Shown here piece by piece: positions 15,347 through 23,563 of a stretch of DNA of 64,000 bases (position 1 is the stretch's first letter; each line of letters starts with the position of its first letter). Location of the stretch: the NCBI RefSeq assembly GCF_022664455.2, contig NZ_JAKRKC020000001.1:5027001-5091000 (forward strand), written 5' to 3'. The translations under genes and the position numbers were made by a program. The notes under the pieces were generated by a model, which searched no databases, had not been told where the DNA came from, and saw only the letters and a program-made list of their open reading frames with translations. The DNA comes from Actinomadura luzonensis (lineage in GTDB: Bacteria; Actinomycetota; Actinomycetes; Streptosporangiales; Streptosporangiaceae).

Positions 15347-17063
15347 GGCCGGGCCCGCTGGGCGTCAGGGCGGCGTTGACCGCGGACAGGACCGCGTGCA
15401 CCGACGCCGTCAGGACCGAGGTGTCCCGCCCGACGCCCCACCGCCTGGCGCCGCCCACCCGCGCCTCGACGTAGGCGACCGCCTCGCTGCCCGCCGCCGC
15501 TTCGAGGGCGTGCTCGGCGTAGCCGAGGATCTCCACGTCGACGCCGTCGGCGGCGAGGGCGTCCGTCAGCGCCGCCAGCGGGCCGTTGCCGGTGCCGCGC
15601 AGGCGGCGGCCGGACCGCAGCGTGCCGGTGAAGGTGTGGCGGCCCGGCCCGCTCTGCGCGGTCGTCCACTCGCTGAGCGGCGCGGCCTCGCCCGGGGCGA
15701 CGTAGGCGGCGTGGAACAGCTCCCACAGCTCCTCGGCGGTGATCTCCTCGCCGCTGCCGTCCGTGGCCCGCTGCACGACCGCGGCGAAGTCGATCTGCAG
15801 GCGGCGCGGCAGCTCCAGCCCGTAGCGACTGCGCAGCAGGTAGGCGATGCCGCCCTTGCCCGACTGGCTGTTGACCCGGATCACCGCCTGGTAGCCGCGG
15901 CCCACGTCGGCGGGGTCGATCGGCAGGTACGGCACCTCCCACGGCGCCTGCTCCGGCGGCACGCCCAGCTCGGCGGCCCGCTTGGCGTGGTGGGCCAGGC
16001 CCTTGCCGATGGCGTCCTGGTGGGTGCCGGAGAAGGCGGTGTGGACGAGGTCGCCCGCGTACGGGTGCCGGTCGTGGACCGGCAGCCGGTTGCAGTGCTC
16101 GGCCACCCGCCTGACCTCGTCGATGTCGGAGAAGTCGATCATCGGGTCGACGCCCTGGGTGTGCAGGTTGAGCGCGAGCGTCACCAGGTCGACGTTGCCG
16201 GTGCGCTCGCCGTTGCCGAACAGGCAGCCCTCCACCCGCTGCGCGCCCGCCAGCACGGCCAGCTCCGCGCAGGCCACGCCGGTGCCGCGGTCGTTGTGCG
16301 GGTGCACGGACAGGATCACCGCGTCCCTGCGGTCCAGGTGGCGGTGCATGTACTCGATCTGGTCGGCGTACACGTTGGGGGTGGAGACCTCGACCGTGGC
16401 CGGCAGGTTGTGGATCACCGGGCGGTCCGGCGAGGCGTCCCACAGGGCGGTCAGCTCGTTGCAGACCTCCAGCACGTAGTCCGGCTCGGTGAGGTTGAAG
16501 ACCTCGGGCGAGAACTCGAACCGCACGTCCGGCAGGCCCTCGGCGAGCCGGGCGACCTGGCCGGCGGCCGTCGTGATGAGGGCGCGCAGCTCGTCGCGGC
16601 CGTGCCCCAGCACCACCTCGCGCCAGGTGGGCGCGGTGGCGGTGTAGAGGTGCACGACCGCGCGCGGCAGGCCCGCGATCGAGGCGAACGTGCGCTCGAT
16701 CAGGTCGGCGCGGGCCGCCGTGAACACCACGGGCGTCACGTCCTCGGGCAGCGCGCCCGGCACGGCCAGCTCGCGGACGAAGTCGAAGTCCAGCGCGCTG
16801 GAGGACGGGTAGCCGACCTCGATCTCCTTGAACCCCATGCGCACCAGCAGGTCGAACATCGTGCGCTTGCGGGCCGGGTCCATCGGCTCGGCCAGGGCCT
16901 GGTTGCCGTCGCGCAGGTCCACCGGCACCCACAGCGGGGCGGCGGTGATCCGGCGGGCCGGCCAGGAGCGGTCGCCGGCGAGGGGCACCTCGACCCGCTC
17001 GTGGGCCGGGCGGTAGCGGTGGTAGGGCATCGTGCTGGGACGTTGCCGGTTCCATACGTACAT
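15342..17063 (-). CDS. leuA: 2-isopropylmalate synthase
   Basis: 573 aa, the long actinobacterial class. It condenses acetyl-CoA with 2-ketoisovalerate, the first committed step of leucine synthesis. The TIM barrel opens with [11 protein letters not shown] (metal-binding Asp) and carries the HPHNDRGTG metal/substrate loop and [12 protein letters not shown]. Residues of about 440-573 form the LeuA allosteric dimerisation domain for leucine feedback. ATG 17063 with AAGGA about 12 nt upstream. Upstream sit a leucine leader peptide, an attenuator and an operator-overlapped promoter. Confidence 0.95.
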   Translation of the reverse strand: MYVWNRQRPSTMPYHRYRPAHERVEVPLAGDRSWPARRITAAPLWVPVDLRDGNQALAEPMDPARKRTMFDLLVRMGFKEIEVGYPSSSALDFDFVRELAVPGALPEDVTPVVFTAARADLIERTFASIAGLPRAVVHLYTATAPTWREVVLGHGRDELRALITTAAGQVARLAEGLPDVRFEFSPEVFNLTEPDYVLEVCNELTALWDASPDRPVIHNLPATVEVSTPNVYADQIEYMHRHLDRRDAVILSVHPHNDRGTGVACAELAVLAGAQRVEGCLFGNGERTGNVDLVTLALNLHTQGVDPMIDFSDIDEVRRVAEHCNRLPVHDRHPYAGDLVHTAFSGTHQDAIGKGLAHHAKRAAELGVPPEQAPWEVPYLPIDPADVGRGYQAVIRVNSQSGKGGIAYLLRSRYGLELPRRLQIDFAAVVQRATDGSGEEITAEELWELFHAAYVAPGEAAPLSEWTTAQSGPGRHTFTGTLRSGRRLRGTGNGPLAALTDALAADGVDVEILGYAEHALEAAAGSEAVAYVEARVGGARRWGVGRDTSVLTASVHAVLSAVNAALTPSGPGR

Positions 17064-17091
17064 GTCGCGTCGTGTTCCTTGTCGTCCGTCT

Positions 17092-17143
17092 CCGGTGGGG
17101 AGGACCGGCAAAGCTCACGGCCACCGCGACGGGGTGCCGGTCC
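17092..17143 (-). promoter_or_regulatory. leuA transcription attenuator (alternative hairpins)
   Basis: On the minus strand, GGACCGGCA (17143-17135) can pair with TGCCGGTCC (17110-17102), a 9-bp stem starting right after the leader stop. The 3' arm can instead join a smaller hairpin, CCGGT (17108-17104) with ACCGG (17096-17092). The two are mutually exclusive, the arrangement expected for ribosome-controlled attenuation. Confidence 0.55.
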
Positions 17144-17145
17144 GG

Positions 17146-17190
17146 TCAGGCCCCGCCGCGGCGGCCGAGGAGGAGACCGTACGACGTCAT
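17146..17190 (-). CDS. leuL: Leucine leader peptide of leuA
   Basis: The 14-residue ORF MTSYGLLLGRRGGA has three consecutive Leu codons (CTC CTC CTC). It ends 82 nt before leuA and is followed directly by competing hairpins. A -10 box TAGTGT ends 7 nt before its ATG, so it is leaderless. Ribosome stalling at the Leu codons when charged tRNA-Leu is scarce should favour leuA expression. Recognised from its architecture. Confidence 0.7.
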   Translation of the reverse strand: MTSYGLLLGRRGGA

Positions 17191-17197
17191 GGGCGCT

Positions 17198-17227
17198 ACA
17201 CTAACCACATCACAGGTCCTCAGACAA
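17198..17227 (-). promoter_or_regulatory. leuA promoter
   Basis: On the minus strand, -35 TTGTCT (17227-17222) and -10 TAGTGT (17203-17198) are 18 bp apart, 7 nt before the leader peptide ATG. The -35 lies inside the palindrome in front of the GntR gene. Confidence 0.55.
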
Positions 17228-17233
17228 CCTGAG
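17219..17233. promoter_or_regulatory. Probable GntR operator
   Basis: CTCAG-ACAAC-CTGAG is a perfect 5-bp inverted repeat 10 bp upstream of the gntR start and over the -35 box of leuA. The position fits autoregulation and control of leuA. Confidence 0.45.
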
Positions 17234-17242
17234 AGGTTAAGG

Positions 17243-17941
17243 ATGCCCCTAGGCGCCCTCCGCCCCAGCCCGCTCGTCGAACAGGCCACCGAGCACCTGC
17301 GGGAGCAGATCGTGCGGGGCGAGTGGCCGGTCGGCACCCGCCTGCCCGGCGAGAACGCCCTCGCCAAAGCCCTCGGCGTGGGCCGCTCGACGGTCCGCGA
17401 GGCGCTGCGGGCGCTCGCCGGCGCGGGCCTGGTACAGGCCCGGCAGGGGTCGGGCGTCTACGTGATCGCCACCGAGCCCGCCGCCGACTGGCCCGCCCGG
17501 CTGCGCCGCGCCGCCATCACCGACGTGTACGAGGTCCGCGTGATGGTCGAGACCCGCGCGGCCCGGCTCGCGGCCGAACGCCACACCGAGGAGGACGTCG
17601 CGGCGCTGGCGGCCGCGCTGGCCGCCCGGCACGCGGCCGCCACCGGCGACGACGCGGCGTTCGTGGACGCCGACATCGCCCTGCACGCGGCCGTCGTCGC
17701 GGCGGCCGGCAACCCGGTGCTGACGGACCTGTTCGCCGAGTTCGCGCCGCTGCTGCGGGAACGGCTGGTCGACCTGGTGGAGCTGCTGGGCCTGCGCGCC
17801 CACGACCCCGAGCCGGGGCACGCCTCCCACGCGGCCCTGGTGGACGCCGTCCTGCGCGGCGACGGCGACGCCGCCGAGGCCGTGCTGCAGGCCGAGCTGG
17901 AGCAGACCCTCGCCCACCTGCGCGCCCACTCCCGGCCCTGA
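17243..17941 (+). CDS. GntR-family regulator, FadR subfamily
   Basis: 232 aa. The N-terminal winged helix (about residues 10-75) contains LREQIVRGEWPVGTRLPGEN and LGVGRSTVREALRALAGAGL. The C-terminal all-helical FCD domain follows, with metal/ligand residues in DADIALHAAVVAAAGNP (Asp, His) and a His near GHASHAALVDAV. FCD regulators sense carboxylic acids. It is divergent from leuA, so a branched 2-keto acid or related acid is a reasonable but unproven effector. ATG 17243 sits after AGAGG/AAGG. Confidence 0.88.
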   Translation: MPLGALRPSPLVEQATEHLREQIVRGEWPVGTRLPGENALAKALGVGRSTVREALRALAGAGLVQARQGSGVYVIATEPAADWPARLRRAAITDVYEVRVMVETRAARLAAERHTEEDVAALAAALAARHAAATGDDAAFVDADIALHAAVVAAAGNPVLTDLFAEFAPLLRERLVDLVELLGLRAHDPEPGHASHAALVDAVLRGDGDAAEAVLQAELEQTLAHLRAHSRP

Positions 17942-17946
17942 AACGG

Positions 17947-17991
17947 CGGGCGGGCGTCAACCGGGCGGGCGTCAGCCGGGCGGGCGTCAGC
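17947..17991. repeat. 15-bp tandem repeat, 3 copies
   Basis: CGGGCGGGCGTCAGC repeats three times (first copy AAC-ended) just after the gntR stop. It covers the stop of the convergent acidic protein gene. Confidence 0.75.
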
Positions 17992-18199
17992 CGGTGGGGC
18001 CGATGTCGGGGCGGGTCACGTCCTCGTCCTCTTCCGGCTCGTCCCGGGCCGGGTCCGGCGTCTCCTGCTCCTCGGGCGGGCCGGCGGGGACCGGGCGGCG
18101 GTTGCGCGGCGTGCCGGCGCCGGAGCGCTCGGCCACCACGTCGCTCTCCCCCATCACCCCGCCTGCGGACTCCGGCAGCTCATCGGGCTTCTCGCTCAT
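17987..18199 (-). CDS. Short acidic, probably disordered protein
   Basis: 70 aa, starting MSEKPDELPESAGG and ending PEEDEDVTRPDIGPTG. It is rich in Glu, Asp, Pro and Arg with no hydrophobic core. AGGGGA lies 5 nt before the ATG at 18199. The longer in-frame extension to 18229 is unlikely. No family recognised; coding is supported by the Shine-Dalgarno and composition only. Confidence 0.5.
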   Translation of the reverse strand: MSEKPDELPESAGGVMGESDVVAERSGAGTPRNRRPVPAGPPEEQETPDPARDEPEEDEDVTRPDIGPTG

Positions 18200-18285
18200 G
18201 CCCGTCCCCTGCCCGGCACGGCTTCCCACTACCGCGACCTTCCGCCCGGCCGGCTGCCGGCCCGCGCGAAGTGGGGTGGACGGGG

Positions 18286-19170
18286 TCAGAGCAGGGAGGC
18301 GTCGATCTCGGGGCGGGTGGGCATCGAGGTGCTGGCGCCCTCGCGTTGCACCGACAGCGCCGCCGCCGCCGAGGCGAAGCGCAGGGCCGCCGCGACCGGC
18401 TGCCCTTCCGCGCGGGCCGCCGCCAGCGCCCCCACGAACGTGTCGCCGGCCGCCGTCGTGTCCACCGCCTTGACCTCGGCCGCGGGCACCCGCAGCCGCT
18501 CCCCCGTGCGCGCCCCGTAGAGCGCGCCCGCCGCGCCGAGCGTGATGACGGCCTCCTCGACCAGGTCGAGCAGCGCGTCCAGGGCGGCCTCGGGGCCGGT
18601 GACGCCGGTGATGGCGGCGGCCTCGTGCTCGTTGGGGACGATCATGGTGACCGCCTCCAGCAGCTCGTCCGGCAGCGGCTGGGCGGGGGCGGGGGTGAGG
18701 ATGACCGGCACGCCCGCGACCTGCCCGGCCTGGGCGGCGGCCGTGACGGCGGGCAGCGGCAGCTCGAGCTGGAGCAGCAGGGCCTGCGAGCCGGCGATGG
18801 CGGCCAGGTCGGCGCCGGACGGCCCGGTGACGGCGCCGTTCGCGCCCGGCACGACGATGATCGAGTTGCCGCCGTCGTCGTCCACGACGATGTGCGCGAT
18901 GCCGCTCGGCCCCGGCACCTCGCGCAGCCCGCGCACGTCCACCCCGGCGGCGGCCAGCGTGGCGCGGAGCTCCGCGCCGAACCCGTCGTCGCCGACCGCC
19001 CCCAGGAAGGCCACCTCGGCGCCGGCGCGGGCGGCGGCGATCGCCTGGTTGGCGCCCTTGCCGCCGGGCACGGTGCGGAAGCGGTGGCCGGTGACCGTCT
19101 CGCCGCGCCCGGGGGCCTTGGCGACGTAGGCGACGAGGTCCATGTTGGCGCTGCCGAAGACCGAGATCAT
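18286..19170 (-). CDS. rbsK: Ribokinase-like PfkB sugar kinase
   Basis: 294 aa, standard ribokinase length. It phosphorylates ribose (or a related pentose/nucleoside) at O5. Motifs: the substrate loop GSANMDLV at the N-terminus, GGKGANQAIAAARAG (PfkB signature 1, about 37-51), and the catalytic/anion-hole DTTAAGDTFVGAL (signature 2, about 243-255) with the general-base Asp in AAGDT. It is the last gene of the ADP-ribosylglycohydrolase operon, overlapping its upstream neighbour by 4 nt. The context suggests that ribose released by the hydrolases is trapped here; this is inference. Confidence 0.88.
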   Translation of the reverse strand: MISVFGSANMDLVAYVAKAPGRGETVTGHRFRTVPGGKGANQAIAAARAGAEVAFLGAVGDDGFGAELRATLAAAGVDVRGLREVPGPSGIAHIVVDDDGGNSIIVVPGANGAVTGPSGADLAAIAGSQALLLQLELPLPAVTAAAQAGQVAGVPVILTPAPAQPLPDELLEAVTMIVPNEHEAAAITGVTGPEAALDALLDLVEEAVITLGAAGALYGARTGERLRVPAAEVKAVDTTAAGDTFVGALAAARAEGQPVAAALRFASAAAALSVQREGASTSMPTRPEIDASLL

Positions 19171-20504
19171 GCCTGCATCATCTCCTGCGTACGCGCCGCC
19201 AGCTCGACGGGGCTCACCCCGTCGAACCCGGTCAGGCTGCTGGCCAGGCTGTCGCGGAGGCGCCAGCGCTCCGGCACGTCCCCGGCGAGCGCGCCGGCGA
19301 TCGACCCGGCCGTGGCGCCCGCTGAGTCGGTGTCCCAGCCACCCGCGACGGCTCCGGCGATCGTGGCGGTGAAGTCGCCCCGCCCGTGCACGAGGGTGGC
19401 GGCGACCAGGGCCGCGTTGTGGATCGTGTGCACCCAGTGGAGGCCGCCGTGCCGCTCGTGCAGCAGGTCCACGACGCGCTCGAAGTCGGGCTCGCGGGCG
19501 GCGTCGGCGACGGCCAGGCGCACCGCCCGGTGCAGCCGCGAGCCGGGCGGCACCACCGACAGCCCGGCCTCGACGACCTCCTCGGGCGTGGCGGCGGTCA
19601 GCGACACCGCGCACATGGCGGCGGCGAACATGGCCCCGTAGACGCCGTTCGCGGTGTGGGTGAGGCGGGCGTCGCGCCAGGCGTGCTCGGCGGCCGTGGC
19701 CGGGTCGCCCGGGTTGACCCAGCCGTACACGTCGGCCCGGATGAACGCGCCGATCCACTCCCGGAACGGGTTGCGGAAGCGGGCCGTCATGGGCGGCTCG
19801 ACGCCGTCCAGCAGGTTGCGGTAGGCGACCCGCTCGGCGGTGAACGTGCGCCCGGCGGGCAGCTCGTCCAGCCACAGCCGGGCCACGTCCTCGGTGGTGA
19901 AGCCGCGGCCGTGGCGCTCCAGCACGGACAGGGCCAGCAGCGGGTAGTTGAGGTCGTCGTCCTCGGGGATGCCGTCGATGTTCTCGGCGAGGGAGTTGAC
20001 GGCGCTGCGGCGGTTCCAGGGCCAGCGGCGCGCGACGTCGTCCGGCAGGCCCTTCGCGGTGAACCAGCCGCGGATCGGCCAGTTGCCGGTGGCCTCGGCG
20101 ATCTCCCTGACGCCCGCGCGTGGGATCTTCTCCACGGGTTTGCCGAGCACGCAGCCGGCCGCCCGGCCGCGCCAGGCGGCCAGCACCCGCGCCGGGTCGG
20201 CCGTGCCGCCGGGGCGGGCGGCGGGCCAGCCGGGGCAGGCCGCGACGATCGCGGGCAGGTCCGACGGCTCCGGCAGCGGGGACGGTTCGCCGCCCAGCTC
20301 GTCGAGCAGGTCGAGGGCGAGGCCGCGCAGCCGGGCGGTCTCCGGCCCGGACGCGCCGGCCCGCGGCGGGGCGTCGTGCCCGCCGGCCGCGTGCCAGCGC
20401 GCCGTGACGTCCTGGACGACGGCGGGGTCGCGGCCGTCCTCGGCGGCCTGGCGCAGCTCGTGCCCGAGCAGGTCCTCGGGCTGCACCCAGGTGAGGCGGA
20501 TCAC
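19167..20504 (-). CDS. ADP-ribosylglycohydrolase family protein (long form)
   Basis: 445 aa. The ADPRH fold occupies about residues 120-445, beginning LAAWRGRAAGCVLGKPVEKI. The first metal motif is degenerate, EDDDLNYPLLAL in place of the usual TDDT. The second is intact as GGWDTDSAGATAGSIAGAL. A 120-residue N-terminal extension (IRLTWVQPEDLLGHELRQA) is absent from canonical family members. The GTG start overlaps the upstream ADPRH stop (GTGA) and its stop overlaps rbsK. The family removes ADP-ribose or hydrolyses N/O-ribosyl bonds using two Mg ions. Confidence 0.87.
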   Translation of the reverse strand: MIRLTWVQPEDLLGHELRQAAEDGRDPAVVQDVTARWHAAGGHDAPPRAGASGPETARLRGLALDLLDELGGEPSPLPEPSDLPAIVAACPGWPAARPGGTADPARVLAAWRGRAAGCVLGKPVEKIPRAGVREIAEATGNWPIRGWFTAKGLPDDVARRWPWNRRSAVNSLAENIDGIPEDDDLNYPLLALSVLERHGRGFTTEDVARLWLDELPAGRTFTAERVAYRNLLDGVEPPMTARFRNPFREWIGAFIRADVYGWVNPGDPATAAEHAWRDARLTHTANGVYGAMFAAAMCAVSLTAATPEEVVEAGLSVVPPGSRLHRAVRLAVADAAREPDFERVVDLLHERHGGLHWVHTIHNAALVAATLVHGRGDFTATIAGAVAGGWDTDSAGATAGSIAGALAGDVPERWRLRDSLASSLTGFDGVSPVELAARTQEMMQA

Positions 20505-21640
20505 GGGCGGTCCAGCTCGGCGAAGGCGGCCTCGGCGGCGCGCCGCCGCTCGGCGTCGGCGGCGCGGATCCGGCGCGCGACCGCCGCGATCGCCCGGCCG
20601 GGGGCCACCAGATCGGTACGGCTGGCCGCCGCCACCGCCTCCACCCACTCGGCCGGCACGGCCTGGAGCCCGCCGAGCGCGCCCGCGACGGCGCCGCCCA
20701 TGGAGGCGATGGAGTCGGCGTCGCGCCCGTAGTTGACGCCGCCCAGCACGGTGTCGCGGTAGTCGCCCTTGGCGATCACCAGGAAGCCGAGCGCCAGCGG
20801 CAGCTCCTCGATGCTGTGCACGCGGCTCGGCCGCCGCGCGCCGAGCCCCTGGTCGCGGTAGGTGTCGGCGACCGTGTCGAACGGGCGCACGGCGGCCCGC
20901 AGCGTCTCGAACGAGCCCTCCCAGTGGCCGAGCCCGGCGGCGGCCTCGCACACCGCCTCGATGGCGGCCCTGGTGCCGTCCTTGGCCAGGCGCAGGCAGG
21001 CGCCGACCACGGAGTCGGCGCTCGCGCCCGGCCGCATGGCCTCGGCGACGGCGGCGGCCATGACGCCGGCCGCCTCCCGGCCGTAGCTGGACTGGTGGGC
21101 GCCGGCCAGGTCGATCGCCTCGGCGTAGGCGGCGTCGGGGTCGCCGGCGTTGACGACGCCGACGGGGGCGACGTACATGGCGGCGCCGCAGTTGACGATG
21201 TTGCCGACGCCGGCCTCGCGCGGGTCGGCGTGGCCGTAGTGCAGGCGGGCCACGATCCACTTCTCGGCCAGGAAGATCCGCTGCAGCGGCAGCGCCTCGG
21301 CCTCCAGCTCGGGGATCCAGCGCCGCTCGCCCATCAGCTCGGGCACCAGGTGCTCGGCCATGGCGTAGGCGTCGAGGTGGCGGCCGGCCTTCTCGTAGAC
21401 GCGGATCAGCGCGTGCGTCATGAGGGTGTCGTCGGTGATGTGGCCGTCGCCCTTGTGGTACGGCGCGATCGGCCGGGCGTTGCGCCAGTCCTCGTTGTAC
21501 GGCGGCACGATCCCCTCGACCCGCCCGCCGTACCGCTCGGTGATCTGTTCCGGCGTCCAGCCCTCGGTGGCGCCGCCCAGCGCGTCGCCGACCGCCGCCC
21601 CCGCCACGCAGCCGGTCGCCCTGTCCTCAAGCGGCGTCAT
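20501..21640 (-). CDS. ADP-ribosylglycohydrolase family protein
   Basis: 379 aa. The opening RATGCVAGAAVGDALGGATE is the classic family start. Metal motif 1 is HITDDTLMTHAL (about 68-79) and motif 2 is NYGRDADSIASMGGAVAGAL (about 310-329), both complete, so the enzyme should be active. It is embedded in the operon, overlapping both neighbours by 4 nt. Its substrate probably resembles that of the three paralogues beside it, with different aglycone preference (inference). Confidence 0.9.
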   Translation of the reverse strand: MTPLEDRATGCVAGAAVGDALGGATEGWTPEQITERYGGRVEGIVPPYNEDWRNARPIAPYHKGDGHITDDTLMTHALIRVYEKAGRHLDAYAMAEHLVPELMGERRWIPELEAEALPLQRIFLAEKWIVARLHYGHADPREAGVGNIVNCGAAMYVAPVGVVNAGDPDAAYAEAIDLAGAHQSSYGREAAGVMAAAVAEAMRPGASADSVVGACLRLAKDGTRAAIEAVCEAAAGLGHWEGSFETLRAAVRPFDTVADTYRDQGLGARRPSRVHSIEELPLALGFLVIAKGDYRDTVLGGVNYGRDADSIASMGGAVAGALGGLQAVPAEWVEAVAAASRTDLVAPGRAIAAVARRIRAADAERRRAAEAAFAELDRP

Positions 21641-22595
21641 GCCAGTCCTTTCGTCAGTTCCATCAGATCCTGGCCCGCCAGGTCCGGCAGGCAACAACCG
21701 GCCAGCGTGCGGGCCGAGGCGGTCCACCCCTCCGGGATCGCCTCGAAGCCGCCGCAGGCCCCGGCGAGCGCGCCGGTCAGCGCGGGGGCCGAGTCGGCCA
21801 GCGCGCCAGGCAGGCCGCGGCCGGCACGGCCCTGGCGCCGCCCGCGGCGGCGGCCAGCGCGAGCGCCGCGGGCACCGTCTGGGCGGCGCCCACGCCGTAG
21901 CTGTAGACGTGGTCGAGCAGCGCCGCGTCCAGGGCGGGCACGGCGGCGAACGCCTCGCCGGCCCGCCGGGCCGCGGCCAGCGCGCGGCGGGCGTTGTGCC
22001 CGATCGCGGTGTCCTCGGGCAGCCGCTCCAGCGCGGCCGACACCGCCGCCTCGACGTCGCCGGTGGCCACGGCGGCGGCGACGGCGGCGGCCATCGCCCG
22101 CGCGCCGAGCACGCCGTCGCCGGCGTTGGTCACCTGGGCGTCCTCGTCCGGGTCCCTCCCCAGGACCCCGAACGCGACGGCCCGGACGGCGGCGGCGTCG
22201 TCGAAGTGGTGCGGGTTGTCGTGCCCGGACGCGGGCGGTTCGACGCCCTTGTCCAGGTTGTCCAGCGCGGTGCGGACCGAGATGCGGGCCCGCAGGTCCC
22301 GGCCGATCAGCTCGCGGAAGGCGGCGGCGCGCGGCCGGTCCGCGGTCAGCAGCGTCCAGGCGAGCCATTCGGCGTCGTCGGACGGGCCCACGGCCAGCGG
22401 CGCGACCGGCTGGTTGAGCGCGAACGGCACCGGCAGCGTCGTGACCCGGTGCTCCTCGGCGAAGGCGTCCAGCTCGCGGTGCAGCCGCCTGCTCCAGGGC
22501 GCGTGCAGGGCGGCGCGGTGGCGGCTCGCGGGCCAGCCCGCGGCGTCGCCGACGGCGAGCCCGGCGACGGCTCCTCTGATCCTGTCCCCCGACAT
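21637..22595 (-). pseudogene. ADP-ribosylglycohydrolase paralogue interrupted by a frameshift
   Basis: From ATG 22595 the frame reads SGDRIRGAVAGLAVGDAAGW and continues as a typical ADPRH (motif 1 SDDAEWLAW) to about 21810. There the frame breaks. The missing C-terminus (ALADSAPALTGALAGACGG, then FEAIPEGW) continues in another frame to a stop at 21637, overlapping the next gene by 4 nt. One extra base near 21806-21812 would restore an AAACLG(x)ALADS junction. Even if repaired, the usual DAD(S/T) metal motif is LADS, so one ligand is lost. It is either a decaying paralogue or a sequencing error in a high-GC run. Confidence 0.75.
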
Positions 22596-22600
22596 GGTGG

Positions 22601-23563
22601 TCAACGTCCTTCCGCGAGCTCGTCGGCCACGTCGAGCACGTGCCTGCCGGCCACGACGGGCAGGCACTTCCCGGTGACCGGCCCGATCCTGGCGGCCCAG
22701 CGCGCCGGCACTCCGCCCTCGCCCTGCCGGGCGCCGCTGACGGCCCCGGCGATGGCGCCGATGGTGTCGGCGTCCCGCCCGAGGCTGACCCCGAACGTCA
22801 CGGCCGCCTCCACCTCGCCGCCGCCGGCCAGGTCGGCCGCCAGCGCGAGCGCGACGGCCTCGGGCGCTACGTCGGTCCACGGGTAGTGCCGGACGACGAC
22901 GGCCTCGTGCAGCGCCTCCTCCAGCTCCTCCGGCGGCGTGCGGCCGAGCACGTCGCGGACCCTGCGCAGGTTGCGCGCGGTCCACGAGTCGTCCGGGATC
23001 ACCGACAGCGCGGCGTCCAGCGCGTCCTGCGGGCCGGCGCCGGTCATGGCGGCGGCCACGGCCCCCGCGACCGCGCGCCCGCCGAGTATGCCCTCGCCCG
23101 ACCCGCTGACCAGGCCGTCCTGCTCGATCAGCCGGGCGGCCTCGGCCGGGTCGCCGGGACAGAAGATCCCGTACGGCGCCGCGCGCATGGCCAGCCCGTC
23201 GGACCAGCCGTGGGAGTGCACCAGCCCGGTCAGCGGGGGCTCCAGCCCGCGTCGAAGCGCTTCGACGGTGCCCAGCTCCGAGAAGCCGGCTCCCCGCATC
23301 GGCCCGGCCACGCGCGGGATGATCTCGCTCCGGTACGCCTCGGCCACCAGCGCGGCGGTCAGCCCGTGGCCGTGCCGCCGCAGGAGCGAGGCGGCGAAGA
23401 TCGCGTACTCGGTGTCGTCCGTGCCCCCGCCCTCGATCTCGGTGAGCCGGCCCCAGCGCCGCCGGATCTCGGCGGGCGTGAGGTTCTCGGCGGGGGCCCC
23501 GAGGGCGTCGCCGGCCGCCAGGCCGAGCAGGCACCCCCGGGCCCGATCCCGGTAGGAGGTCAC
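22601..23563 (-). CDS. ADP-ribosylglycohydrolase family protein
   Basis: 320 aa, standard family length. Start region RARGCLLGLAAGDALGAPAE; metal motif 1 GGTDDTEYAIFA (about 47-58) and motif 2 LGRDADTIGAIAGAVSGA (about 258-275) are both intact. The ATG overlaps the stop of the solute-binding protein gene by 4 nt, so hydrolase and importer are translated together. Of the four paralogues this one and the 20501-21640 gene look fully competent. Confidence 0.9.
   Translation of the reverse strand: MTSYRDRARGCLLGLAAGDALGAPAENLTPAEIRRRWGRLTEIEGGGTDDTEYAIFAASLLRRHGHGLTAALVAEAYRSEIIPRVAGPMRGAGFSELGTVEALRRGLEPPLTGLVHSHGWSDGLAMRAAPYGIFCPGDPAEAARLIEQDGLVSGSGEGILGGRAVAGAVAAAMTGAGPQDALDAALSVIPDDSWTARNLRRVRDVLGRTPPEELEEALHEAVVVRHYPWTDVAPEAVALALAADLAGGGEVEAAVTFGVSLGRDADTIGAIAGAVSGARQGEGGVPARWAARIGPVTGKCLPVVAGRHVLDVADELAEGR

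Noticed and set aside
18286-23563. ADPRH genes as a toxin-antitoxin or DraG-type nitrogenase control system
   Set aside because: No ADP-ribosyltransferase toxin, nif or glnB gene is nearby; the genes are locked into a sugar-import operon with a ribokinase.
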